Source: Novosphingobium sp. UBA6722 | GTDB taxonomy: Bacteria; Pseudomonadota; Alphaproteobacteria; Sphingomonadales; Sphingomonadaceae | Direction: 5' to 3' | Length of the DNA stretch: 6,458 nt | Assembly: GCA_002454125.1 (NCBI GenBank) | Contig: DKII01000033.1 | Location: forward strand, 1-6,458 | In this document: in pieces, positions 1-6,251 of the stretch | How positions within the stretch are numbered: position 1 is the stretch's first letter | Layout of the letters: each line of letters starts with the position of its first letter | Translations under genes and position numbers: made by a program | The notes under the pieces: model-generated | Seen by the model: only the letters and a program-made list of their open reading frames with translations | What the model was told of the DNA's origin: nothing | The model's database searches: none

Positions 1-338
1 CGCCGCCGGCCGCAAAGCCGGCGGCCAAGCCGGCCGCGACGCCAGTGGCCTCCGGCTCCAAGCCGGCTCCGGCGCAGGTGGCCCCGGCTGCCAAGCCCGC
101 GCCGAAAGTTGAACCCGCCAAGCCAGCAAAAGGCAACTGGCTGGTCCAGGTCGGTGCCTTCTCGAGCCAGGCCCGGGCCGACGCGGCGGCCAAGTCGCTC
201 GGGGCCCAGGTGGCCCCGGCGGGCAAGCTGTGGCGCGTGCGGATTACGGGGCTTGCCTCCCCAGCTGCCGCCGATGCGGCGCTGGCGAAGGCCAAGGCGG
301 CTGGCTATAGCGACGCCAGGATTCAGCGCGCCGACTGA
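1..338 (+). CDS. rlpA: SPOR-domain cell-wall protein, C-terminal part (probably RlpA), truncated by window start
   Basis: This is the 3' end of a gene that starts before the window; the reading frame is open from base 3 to the TGA at 336-338, giving 111 visible residues. Residues 1-43 are a Lys-Pro-Ala-rich low-complexity linker typical of periplasmic or peptidoglycan-associated proteins. Residues 44-111 form a SPOR domain, starting at GNWLVQVGAF and including the LWRVRITG strand and the closing AGYSDARIQ strand. SPOR domains bind denuded glycan strands at the division septum. The enzymatic double-psi-beta-barrel domain of RlpA, a septal lytic transglycosylase or glycan-binding lipoprotein, would lie upstream and is not visible. 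The RlpA name therefore rests on the SPOR end plus the following carboxypeptidase-tmk-holB order known from alphaproteobacteria. The GTG at 45 is an internal Val codon, not a start. Another SPOR protein remains possible. Confidence 0.8.
   Translation, partial: PPAAKPAAKPAATPVASGSKPAPAQVAPAAKPAPKVEPAKPAKGNWLVQVGAFSSQARADAAAKSLGAQVAPAGKLWRVRITGLASPAAADAALAKAKAAGYSDARIQRAD
3..131 (+). repeat. Degenerate Lys-Pro-Ala coding repeat (linker)
   Basis: Short, imperfect units of the AAGCCGGC(G/C) type encode Lys-Pro-Ala-like steps. Lys-Pro codon pairs begin at 15, 27, 60, 93 and 120. The stretch is the flexible linker in front of the SPOR domain. Spacing between units is irregular, so this is a compositional protein repeat rather than a clean tandem DNA array, though such GC-rich repeats often vary in length between strains. 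Confidence 0.5.
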
Positions 339-348
339 TCTGGTTCTG

Positions 349-365
349 CGGCGCCGATTGCGCCG
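349..365 (+). promoter_or_regulatory. Hairpin touching the carboxypeptidase ribosome binding site
   Basis: CGGCGC (349-354) and GCGCCG (360-365) can form a perfect 6-bp stem with a 5-base loop in the 35-base gap before the carboxypeptidase gene. The stem's last G is the first base of the purine-rich ribosome binding site GGGGAA (365-370), 3 bases before the TTG start at 374. No T-run follows, so it does not look like an intrinsic terminator. It could dampen initiation at an already weak start codon, but a 6-bp GC stem in GC-rich DNA may be chance. Confidence 0.25.
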
Positions 366-373
366 GGGAACGA

Positions 374-1534
374 TTGCCTAAACAGCTGGCACTATTCGTG
401 ATTGTCGCCAGCCTGCTGGCCCTGCCGGGCCGTGCGGCGGGCCCGGCAGCCGTGCCCGCACCGGCCAGCGTCAATTCCGCACCCATTGCCCTGCTGGTCG
501 ATCTTTCGGCCGGACAGACGCTCTATGCGCGCGAGGCTGATCGGCGCTTTCGTCCCGCCTCGATGGCCAAGGCAATGAGCGCGCTGGTTGCGTTCGATCT
601 GATCAAGATCGGCAGGCTGGACGAAACTGCGCTGGTAACCGTCGATCCCGGCCTGGCCGCGCAATGGGCCGGCAAAGGCACCACCCTGTCCTTGCGAGCG
701 GGAGAAAAGGTTCCGGTCAAACGGCTGATCGAAGGGATGATCACCGCTTCGGCCAATGATGCGACCGAGGTGTTGGCACGCCACGCTGCCGGTAGTCGCG
801 GCACCTGGCTGGTGCTGATGAACGCCCGGGCCAAGTCACTCGGCATGAAAGGCAGCACCTTTGCCAGTCCCAGCGGCTGGCCTGATGGCGGCAGAACGCT
901 GGTCACTGCGCGCGATATGGTGCGTCTCGCCCGCGCCTTGATCGAGGAGCATCCGGAACTCTACCGCCGCTATTTCGGCCATAGCGCGATGGCCTGGCGG
1001 GGCGCGCAGCTCGCCAGCCGCAATCCCTTTGCCGGAAAGTTTGCCGGCGCGGACGGGATCAAGACCGGCCACACCAAGGAGGTCGGCTACAACTTCCTTG
1101 GCGCGGCGGAGCGCGATGGCCGCCGTCTGGTCCTGCTGATCGGCGGTGCGCCCAGCGAAGCCGCGCGAGCCGAGGCGGCACGGGACCTTGCGGAATGGGG
1201 TTATACCGCCTGGGACAGCCGGCCACTCGTCAGGAAAGGGCAAGTCGTGGGGCAGGCGTTGGTGCAGGACGGGTCTGCCCGGACAGTTGATCTTGTGCCG
1301 CTGCGAGACTGGCGGCTGGCGGTGCCGCACCAAGGCACGGCGCGGGTTACGACCCGGATCGTCTATCGCGGCCCGCTGCGCGCGCCGATCGAGGCAGGAC
1401 AGGTGGTTGCCGGGCTGGAGGTGACCGTGGCGGGATTGCCGCCGCATGACATTCCGCTGGCAACACGGCAGCGGGTAACGCGCGCCGGACCGTTCGACAG
1501 GGTGGTCAATGGCCTGCTAGGGCTGGTGCCATGA
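374..1534 (+). CDS. D-alanyl-D-alanine carboxypeptidase (penicillin-binding protein 5/6 type, peptidase family S11)
   Basis: The 386-residue protein removes the terminal D-Ala from peptidoglycan pentapeptides in the periplasm, limiting cross-linking. Residues 1-22 look like a signal peptide: Lys3, a hydrophobic core (LALFVIVASLLALP), then a small-residue site near GRAAG. All three active-site motifs of the penicilloyl serine transferases are present: S63-M-A-K66 with nucleophile Ser63, S126-A-N128, and K230-T-G232. The catalytic domain spans roughly residues 35-270. Residues about 275-367 match the beta-rich C-terminal domain of PBP5, and the last residues (FDRVVNGLLGLVP) could be an amphipathic membrane-anchoring helix. 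The length is usual for the family. The start is TTG at 374, chosen because it follows GGGGAA at 365-370 and gives a proper signal peptide; no ATG or GTG is better placed. The stop overlaps the tmk start by 4 bases (ATGA). Homologues are named dacA, dacC or dacF; I cannot decide between them. Confidence 0.93.
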   Translation: MPKQLALFVIVASLLALPGRAAGPAAVPAPASVNSAPIALLVDLSAGQTLYAREADRRFRPASMAKAMSALVAFDLIKIGRLDETALVTVDPGLAAQWAGKGTTLSLRAGEKVPVKRLIEGMITASANDATEVLARHAAGSRGTWLVLMNARAKSLGMKGSTFASPSGWPDGGRTLVTARDMVRLARALIEEHPELYRRYFGHSAMAWRGAQLASRNPFAGKFAGADGIKTGHTKEVGYNFLGAAERDGRRLVLLIGGAPSEAARAEAARDLAEWGYTAWDSRPLVRKGQVVGQALVQDGSARTVDLVPLRDWRLAVPHQGTARVTTRIVYRGPLRAPIEAGQVVAGLEVTVAGLPPHDIPLATRQRVTRAGPFDRVVNGLLGLVP

Positions 1535-2160
1535 CACGGGGAAAGTTCATTGCCTTTGAAGGTGGCGAAGGAGCGGGCAAGAGTACCCAGGCCCGGTTGC
1601 TGGCGGAGGCGCTCAGCGCGCGCGGCCTGACCTGCGTGATCACCCGCGAACCCGGCGGGACCGCCGGAGCCGAAGCGATCCGTGCCTTGCTGCTCGGCAC
1701 CGAAGGGGAGGGGTGGCACCCCCGCGCCGAAGCATTGCTCTTCGCCGCCGCCCGTTCAGACCATGTCGAGCGGTTGATTGTCCCGGCGCTGGAGCGCGGC
1801 GAATGGGTAATTTGTGACCGTTTCGTCGATTCAAGCCGGGCCTATCAGGGCGGCGGAAGCGGCCTGTCCGATGCCGAAGTGCTCGATCTGCACCGTATCG
1901 GCAGCGGCGGGTTGCTGCCGGACCTGACCTTGCTGATCGAAGTTTCTCCGCCGGTTGTCGCAGCCCGCCTGGCAGCGCGCGATGGTGACCAGGCTGACCG
2001 CATTGGCGGGCGCGATTCGGCCTATCATGCTGCCGTGGCAGCTGCATTCCGCCGCTTCGCCGATGCCGAGCCAGCCCGTTTTGCCCGGATTGATGGCGAT
2101 GGCACAGCCGATGCCGTCCGTTCCGCCGTGCTGGCCGCGCTGGAGCCGCTGCTGCCATGA
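1531..2160 (+). CDS. tmk: Thymidylate kinase (dTMP kinase)
   Basis: This 209-residue cytoplasmic enzyme phosphorylates dTMP to dTDP with ATP, a required step in dTTP synthesis. The Walker A loop is G11-GEGA-G16-K17-S18, the bacterial form without an Arg in the loop. The dTMP-binding segment REPGGT is at residues 39-44. The DR(F/H)-type motif is D96-R97-F98, followed by DSSRAYQGGG (100-109). The lid region (about 146-158, LAARDGDQADRI) supplies Arg146, Arg150 and Arg157, as expected for the type in which catalytic arginines come from the lid. The length matches the usual 205-215 residues. The ATG at 1531 overlaps the previous stop as ATGA, and AGGG at 1519-1522 is a plausible ribosome binding site. 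Its own stop overlaps holB by 4 bases. The tmk-holB pair is widely conserved, joining precursor supply with replisome assembly. Confidence 0.97.
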   Translation: MTRGKFIAFEGGEGAGKSTQARLLAEALSARGLTCVITREPGGTAGAEAIRALLLGTEGEGWHPRAEALLFAAARSDHVERLIVPALERGEWVICDRFVDSSRAYQGGGSGLSDAEVLDLHRIGSGGLLPDLTLLIEVSPPVVAARLAARDGDQADRIGGRDSAYHAAVAAAFRRFADAEPARFARIDGDGTADAVRSAVLAALEPLLP

Positions 2161-3119
2161 ATCTGCGCGGGCATGACGCGGCCTGGGCCGAATGGCGCGC
2201 GGCGCTGGGATCGGAGCGGATGCACCATGCCTGGATCCTGGCCGGCCCGCGCGGCCTGGGCAAAGGGCTGTTCGCCAGAGCCGCCGCCGCCGAACTGGTG
2301 GCCGAGCCGGGCGTGCCGCAGCCGCCAAGTGATCGGCACCCCGATATCCTGATCCCGGAGCATCCGCCCGAAAACAAGGAAGAGGAAAAAAAGCGTGCCG
2401 ACGGACAGGAAGATGTCCGCCGCAAGCGCTCCATCCCGATCGACGAGATCCGCACGATCCAGCATCGGCTGACCACACGTCCAACCCTAGGTTCGCGCCG
2501 GGTGGTGATCATCGATCCGGCCGATGACCTGGAGAAGGGCGCGGTCAACGCCCTGCTCAAGAGCCTGGAAGAGCCGCCTGCGGGCACCTATTTCCTGCTG
2601 GTCGCGCACCGGCCCGGACGGCTGCTCCCGACGATCCGTTCGCGCTGCCGCATGCTCCGGTTCGCGCCGCTTGCCGACCGGGACGTCGAGGCCGTGTTGC
2701 GTGAGGTGTCACCCGAAGCTGATCCTGCGGCGCGCGAAGCAGCCGTGGCCGCGGCGCAAGGCTCACCCGGCGTTGCACTGGAGTTTCTTGACCAGAACCT
2801 GGGCGCCACCCTGAAAGCCATGCAGGCCATCCTGGCGCGCGGCGATGACGATTTCGCCCTGCGCGGGGTGCTGGCTGCCGAGATTGGTGCCCGCCCTGAC
2901 CGGGACCGGATGCAGGCCGTGGCCGAGCTGGCCCGTGCGGTTGTGGCGGCCAATCTGGCCGGGGCATCACGGGCGCAACAGGCCCGGATCATCGCAGCCC
3001 ATGCCGAACTGGTCCGGCTGGCCGGACAATTGCCGACCTACAACTTCGATCCCGGCCTGGCTGCCATGGAAATTGGCGGGTTGCTGGCCTCCGCCGCGAT
3101 GCCTAGAGAGGCCGCGTAA
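2157..3119 (+). CDS. holB: DNA polymerase III subunit delta' (clamp loader)
   Basis: Delta' is the stator of the clamp loader that opens the beta ring and places it on primed DNA. The 320-residue protein shows the AAA+ layout: a degenerate P-loop G30-PRGL-G35-K36-G37, with Gly where Ser/Thr is needed, a Walker-B-like VVIIDPADDL (116-125), the family signature VNALLKSLEEPP (130-141) and the S162-R-C164 motif that contributes an arginine finger to the neighbouring ATPase. The loss of the P-loop hydroxyl fits delta', which does not hydrolyse ATP. The four-cysteine zinc module of E. coli delta' is missing; instead residues 72-92 are a highly charged Glu/Lys/Arg linker. The remainder (about 190-320) is the helical lid and collar region. 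The ATG at 2157 overlaps the tmk stop (ATGA), with GGAG at 2142-2145 upstream. The gene contains a possible -1 frameshift signal, listed separately. A further 26 bases separate it from metG. Confidence 0.95.
   Translation: MNLRGHDAAWAEWRAALGSERMHHAWILAGPRGLGKGLFARAAAAELVAEPGVPQPPSDRHPDILIPEHPPENKEEEKKRADGQEDVRRKRSIPIDEIRTIQHRLTTRPTLGSRRVVIIDPADDLEKGAVNALLKSLEEPPAGTYFLLVAHRPGRLLPTIRSRCRMLRFAPLADRDVEAVLREVSPEADPAAREAAVAAAQGSPGVALEFLDQNLGATLKAMQAILARGDDDFALRGVLAAEIGARPDRDRMQAVAELARAVVAANLAGASRAQQARIIAAHAELVRLAGQLPTYNFDPGLAAMEIGGLLASAAMPREAA
2376..2422 (+). other. Candidate programmed -1 frameshift signal in holB
   Basis: An A_AAA_AAG heptamer lies at 2387-2393 in the zero frame (codons AAA 2388-2390, AAG 2391-2393), identical to the E. 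coli dnaX slip site. A purine-rich Shine-Dalgarno-like AAGGAAGAGG occupies 2376-2385. Downstream, CGGACA (2402-2407) pairs perfectly with TGTCCG (2414-2419) around a 6-base loop, and two more pairs (2399-2422, 2400-2421) form past one A/C mismatch, so the structure begins 5 to 8 bases after the heptamer. A -1 shift would add 44 residues and stop at TGA 2525-2527, giving a 123-residue product that lacks most of the AAA+ core. The pieces are seen directly; their function is inferred and may be a by-product of a Lys/Glu-rich linker. Confidence 0.25.
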
Positions 3120-3145
3120 CTCAGCCAGAAAGACTGTAACCGGCC

Positions 3146-4711
3146 ATGGCCGAACCATTCTACATTACCACCGCGATTGCCTATCCCAATGGCCGTCCGC
3201 ACATCGGCCATGCCTATGAGGCGATTGCCGCCGATGCCATCGCGCGCTTTCACCGTGCCATGGGCCGCGATGTGCGCCTGGTCACCGGTACGGACGAACA
3301 CGGCCTGAAAATGGACCAGACGGCGCGTAAGCTGGGGCGTGAAACGCTCGAATTCGCGACGGAAATGTCTAATTATTTCCGTGAAATGTGCGCTGCTCTT
3401 AATATCAGCTATGATGCCTTTCGGCGCACCACGGAAGACCAGCACAAGGCCGCGTCGATCGCGATCTGGCAGGCGATGGAAGCAGCGGGTGACCTTTACC
3501 TTGATCGCTACGAGGGCTGGTACTCGGTCCGCGACGAGGCGTTTTATGACGAGAGCGAGCTGCAGGACGGGGAAGGGGGGCAACGCCTCTCGCCGCAGGG
3601 CACGCCGGTTGAGTGGACGGTTGAGGAAAGCTGGTTCTTCCGCCTGTCGAAATACCGCGACTATCTGATCGAGCTCAACGAAACTCCCGGTTTCCTTGAG
3701 CCCGAGAGCCGCCGCAACGAAGTGCTGGCGTTCCTCAAGGGTAACGAGCTGCGCGATCTGTCGGTCTCGCGCACCAGCTTTGACTGGGGCGTGCCGGTGC
3801 CGGGCAGCCCGGGCCACGTCATGTATGTCTGGGTCGATGCCCTGACCACTTACCTGACGGGGATCGGCTTCCCGGACCGTGAGGGCGATTTTGCGCGGTT
3901 CTGGCCGGCCGATCTGCACCTGATCGGCAAGGATATCGTCCGGTTCCACACGGTCTACTGGCCAGCCTTCCTGAAAAGTGCGGGTCTCCCGGCGCCCAAG
4001 GCCGTATTCGGACACGGCTTCCTCCTGCATCGCGGGGAGAAGATGTCGAAGTCGCTCGGCAACGTGGTCGATCCGTTGGAACTCGCCGAACGCTTCGGGG
4101 TCGATCAGCTGCGCTATTTCCTGCTGCGCGAGGTCAGCTTCGGTCAGGATGGGTCCTATTCGGCCGAGGCCATCGTCACGCGCTGCAACGCTGAGCTGGC
4201 CAACAGTTTCGGCAACCTGGCGCAGCGGTCGCTGTCGATGATCTTCAAGAACCTTGATGGCAAGCTTTCGGCCTTTGAGCCAACTGAAGCCGACAAGGCG
4301 TTGCTCGATGCAGTTCACGCCGCCTGTGCGGTAGAGTTTCCGGCCGCTTTCGGCGCGCTTGACCTGTCGGGCGCGATCGAGGGTTGGATGAAGGCCGTCT
4401 TCGCCTGCAACCAATATGTCGACGAACAGGCGCCCTGGGCGCTGCGCAAGACCGATCCTGAACGGATGCGCGTGGTGCTGATGACCCTGTTCAGCGCGGT
4501 GCGCAATCTGGCCATCGCGATCCGCCCGGTGGTGCCGGCCTCAGCCGATCGCCTGCTGGATCAGATGGGCATTGCTGCTGAGGCGCGCGACTATGCTGCG
4601 CTCGGCACCGCAGACTGGTTGAGCGAGCTCGTCGGCGGCGGGTTTGTGCTGGAACAACCCGTGGGCGTGTTCCCGCGGCTTGAACTGCCGGCTGACGAGA
4701 CGGACGACTGA
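3146..4711 (+). CDS. metG: Methionyl-tRNA synthetase
   Basis: This class I synthetase charges tRNA-Met in the cytoplasm. The 521 residues begin with the Rossmann catalytic domain carrying H19-I-G-H22 and TGTDEHG (about residues 48-54), and end the domain with K299-M-S-K-S303. The anticodon-binding helical domain follows, with the conserved N422-QYVDEQAPW-ALRK element. The connective-peptide knuckle (about residues 127-153) contains no cysteine, so this is the zinc-free form common in alphaproteobacteria, unlike the four-cysteine knuckle of E. coli or Thermus. There is no C-terminal tRNA-binding (EMAP-like) extension; the length is normal for the short form. The ATG at 3146 is fixed by an in-frame TAA at 3137-3139 just upstream and by the universally placed FYITTAIAYPNG start; the ribosome binding site is weak. 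The TGA at 4709-4711 shares its A with the next ATG. Confidence 0.97.
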   Translation: MAEPFYITTAIAYPNGRPHIGHAYEAIAADAIARFHRAMGRDVRLVTGTDEHGLKMDQTARKLGRETLEFATEMSNYFREMCAALNISYDAFRRTTEDQHKAASIAIWQAMEAAGDLYLDRYEGWYSVRDEAFYDESELQDGEGGQRLSPQGTPVEWTVEESWFFRLSKYRDYLIELNETPGFLEPESRRNEVLAFLKGNELRDLSVSRTSFDWGVPVPGSPGHVMYVWVDALTTYLTGIGFPDREGDFARFWPADLHLIGKDIVRFHTVYWPAFLKSAGLPAPKAVFGHGFLLHRGEKMSKSLGNVVDPLELAERFGVDQLRYFLLREVSFGQDGSYSAEAIVTRCNAELANSFGNLAQRSLSMIFKNLDGKLSAFEPTEADKALLDAVHAACAVEFPAAFGALDLSGAIEGWMKAVFACNQYVDEQAPWALRKTDPERMRVVLMTLFSAVRNLAIAIRPVVPASADRLLDQMGIAAEARDYAALGTADWLSELVGGGFVLEQPVGVFPRLELPADETDD

Positions 4712-5487
4712 TGCTGATCGATTCGCACTGCCACCTTGAATACAAGGGCCTGGTCGAGGACCAGGCTGGCGTGCTGGATCGCGCGCGGCAGGCCGGTGTT
4801 GGCGGCTTTCTTTCGATCTCGACGCGCCAGCGCGAATGGGGCCAGGTCATCGCTACGGCTGAACGCGAAGCCGATGTCTGGGCCAGCGTCGGTATCCATC
4901 CGCACGAGGCCGATGGTCACGCTGACCTTGGTGAAGCGGCGCTGCTGGCGGCGGCGGAGCACCCCCGGGTGATCGCAATCGGCGAGACGGGGCTTGATTA
5001 CTATTACGACCATTCCGACCGGCAGGTGCAACAGGCGCTGTTTCGGCGCCATATTGCGGTAAGCCGCGCAACCGGCCTGCCGATCATCATCCATACCCGT
5101 GATGCCGAATATGACACCGCTGCGATCCTGCGGGATGAGATGGAGCAGGGGGCCTTTCCGGCGCTGATCCATTGCTTCACGGCTTCGGCCGATTTCGCCC
5201 GGATCGTGCTGGATCTGGGCCTGACGATCTCCCTGTCGGGAATCGTGACCTTCAAGAACGCCAAAGACTTGCAGGATATTGCTGCAGCAATTCCGCAAGA
5301 TCGGTTGCTGGTCGAAACCGATGCGCCGTTCCTGGCCCCGGTACCCAATCGCGGCAAGGTCTGCGAGCCAGCTTTTGTTGCCGATACCGCCCGCTTTGTC
5401 GCGGCGTTGCGCGGTACTTCGCCTGAGACTCTGGCGGAGAGCACTACCGCCAATTTCCAGCGCTTGTTCAGCAAGGCGGCGCTGTGA
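4711..5487 (+). CDS. ycfH: TatD/YcfH-family metal-dependent hydrolase (putative deoxyribonuclease)
   Basis: The 258-residue protein is an amidohydrolase-fold TIM barrel of the TatD family, whose studied members are metal-dependent DNases (3'-5' exonuclease activity in E. coli TatD) acting in the cytoplasm. All expected metal ligands are visible: H6-C-H8 in DSHCHL, Glu92 in GETGLDYYY, His128 in IIIHTRDA, His154 in LIHCF, and Asp204 in VETDAPFLAP. The closing motif is RGKVCEP (214-220), with Cys at the position usually taken by Asn in RGK-x-NEP. The length is typical (255-265). The position after tmk-holB and metG matches E. coli tmk-holB-ycfH and Bacillus metS-yabD, so the YcfH branch is a better name than TatD proper; the exact substrate is unknown. 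The ATG at 4711 overlaps the metG stop by one base and the gene's TGA overlaps the next GTG start. Confidence 0.93.
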   Translation: MLIDSHCHLEYKGLVEDQAGVLDRARQAGVGGFLSISTRQREWGQVIATAEREADVWASVGIHPHEADGHADLGEAALLAAAEHPRVIAIGETGLDYYYDHSDRQVQQALFRRHIAVSRATGLPIIIHTRDAEYDTAAILRDEMEQGAFPALIHCFTASADFARIVLDLGLTISLSGIVTFKNAKDLQDIAAAIPQDRLLVETDAPFLAPVPNRGKVCEPAFVADTARFVAALRGTSPETLAESTTANFQRLFSKAAL

Positions 5488-6251
5488 AGCTGCTGATGTT
5501 GGGTTCTGGCACCTCGACCGGGGTGCCGCGGATCGGCAACGATTGGGGCCTGTGCGATCCGGCCGAACCGAAGAACCGGCGCACCAGGGCCTCGATCATC
5601 GTCGAGAACAATGCCGGACAACGCATTCTCGTCGACACTTCGACCGATCTGCGCGCGCAGTTCCTGGCCAACGGGATCGACCGGATCGACGCGGTGTTCT
5701 GGACGCATGACCATGCCGATCATGTCCACGGCATCGATGACCTGCGGCCGCTCCGCTATGGCCGTGGCGGACCAATCCCAGGCTATGCGATCGGCGAAAC
5801 GGTCCGGCGGCTGCGTCAGCGGTTCGATTACGTCTTTGCTGGCCAGCACGGCTACTATACCATTGTCGAACTTGATACGCTTGACCGCCTGCGGATCTGT
5901 GCCGGGTTCGGGATTGCCCATTGCCAGATGCCGCACGGGCCGGCGCAGTCAACCGCGATGCGGTTTGATTGTGACGGCAAGACAATCGGTTATGCGACAG
6001 ACTTCAGTGCCATTACGCGCGAAATGGTTGATCTGTTTGCGGGCGTCGATCTGCTGGTTGTCGATTGCCTGCGGCGTGAACCGCACCCCACGCATGCCTG
6101 CCTGGGCCTGGCGCTGGAACTGATCGAGGCGAGCCGCGCGCGTCAGGCCGTGTTGACGCATCTCGACAAGTCGATGGATTATGCGACCTTGTCAGCCGAG
6201 GTGCCGCCGCATGTTGCGGTTGGCTATGACGGCCTGGAGATTGTTCTGTGA
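5484..6251 (+). CDS. Metallo-beta-lactamase-fold hydrolase, PhnP-like (COG1235 type)
   Basis: The 255-residue protein has the two-metal metallo-beta-lactamase core: H75-x-H77-x-D79-H80 (THDHADHVHGIDD), His151 in MPHGP, Asp173 in GYATDFS and His226 in LTHLDKSMDY. His204 in HPTHACLG matches a conserved family position. The start MKLLMLGSGTSTGVPRIG and the NRRTRAS segment (31-37) are typical of the branch that includes PhnP, the phosphoribosyl cyclic phosphodiesterase. E. coli PhnP has an extra cysteine-bound zinc near its N terminus; here only Cys24 remains, and no phosphonate genes are nearby, so a true PhnP role is doubtful. A cyclic phosphodiester or nucleotide substrate is the likeliest guess by family. 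The start is GTG at 5484, overlapping the upstream stop as GTGA, with AAGG at 5473-5476 as ribosome binding site. The next gene overlaps its stop in the same way. Confidence 0.9.
   Translation: MKLLMLGSGTSTGVPRIGNDWGLCDPAEPKNRRTRASIIVENNAGQRILVDTSTDLRAQFLANGIDRIDAVFWTHDHADHVHGIDDLRPLRYGRGGPIPGYAIGETVRRLRQRFDYVFAGQHGYYTIVELDTLDRLRICAGFGIAHCQMPHGPAQSTAMRFDCDGKTIGYATDFSAITREMVDLFAGVDLLVVDCLRREPHPTHACLGLALELIEASRARQAVLTHLDKSMDYATLSAEVPPHVAVGYDGLEIVL

Noticed and set aside
45..338. GTG at 45 as the start of a short 97-residue SPOR protein
   Set aside because: The frame is open to the window edge and the Lys-Pro-Ala linker continues upstream, so the GTG is an internal Val codon of a truncated gene.
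349..365. Intrinsic terminator between the SPOR gene and the carboxypeptidase gene
   Set aside because: The 6-bp stem has no T-run after it and leads straight into the ribosome binding site of the next gene.
1640..2587. 315-codon minus-strand frame across tmk and holB
   Set aside because: It crosses two well-supported plus-strand genes; its product is Arg/Ser/Pro-rich low-complexity sequence typical of shadow frames.
2845..3219. 124-codon plus-strand frame spanning the holB-metG junction
   Set aside because: Trp/Pro/Arg-rich product in a shifted frame that would overlap both the conserved end of delta' and the HIGH-motif start of MetRS.
3038..4414. 458-codon open frame on the minus strand opposite metG
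   Set aside because: It mirrors a GC-rich gene with strong codon bias, where the antisense frame naturally lacks stops. The product has no recognisable motif, and the plus strand carries an unmistakable MetRS.
5004..5936. 310-codon minus-strand frame across the TatD-family and metallo-hydrolase genes
   Set aside because: Shadow of two genes with complete metal-ligand sets; no motif of its own.
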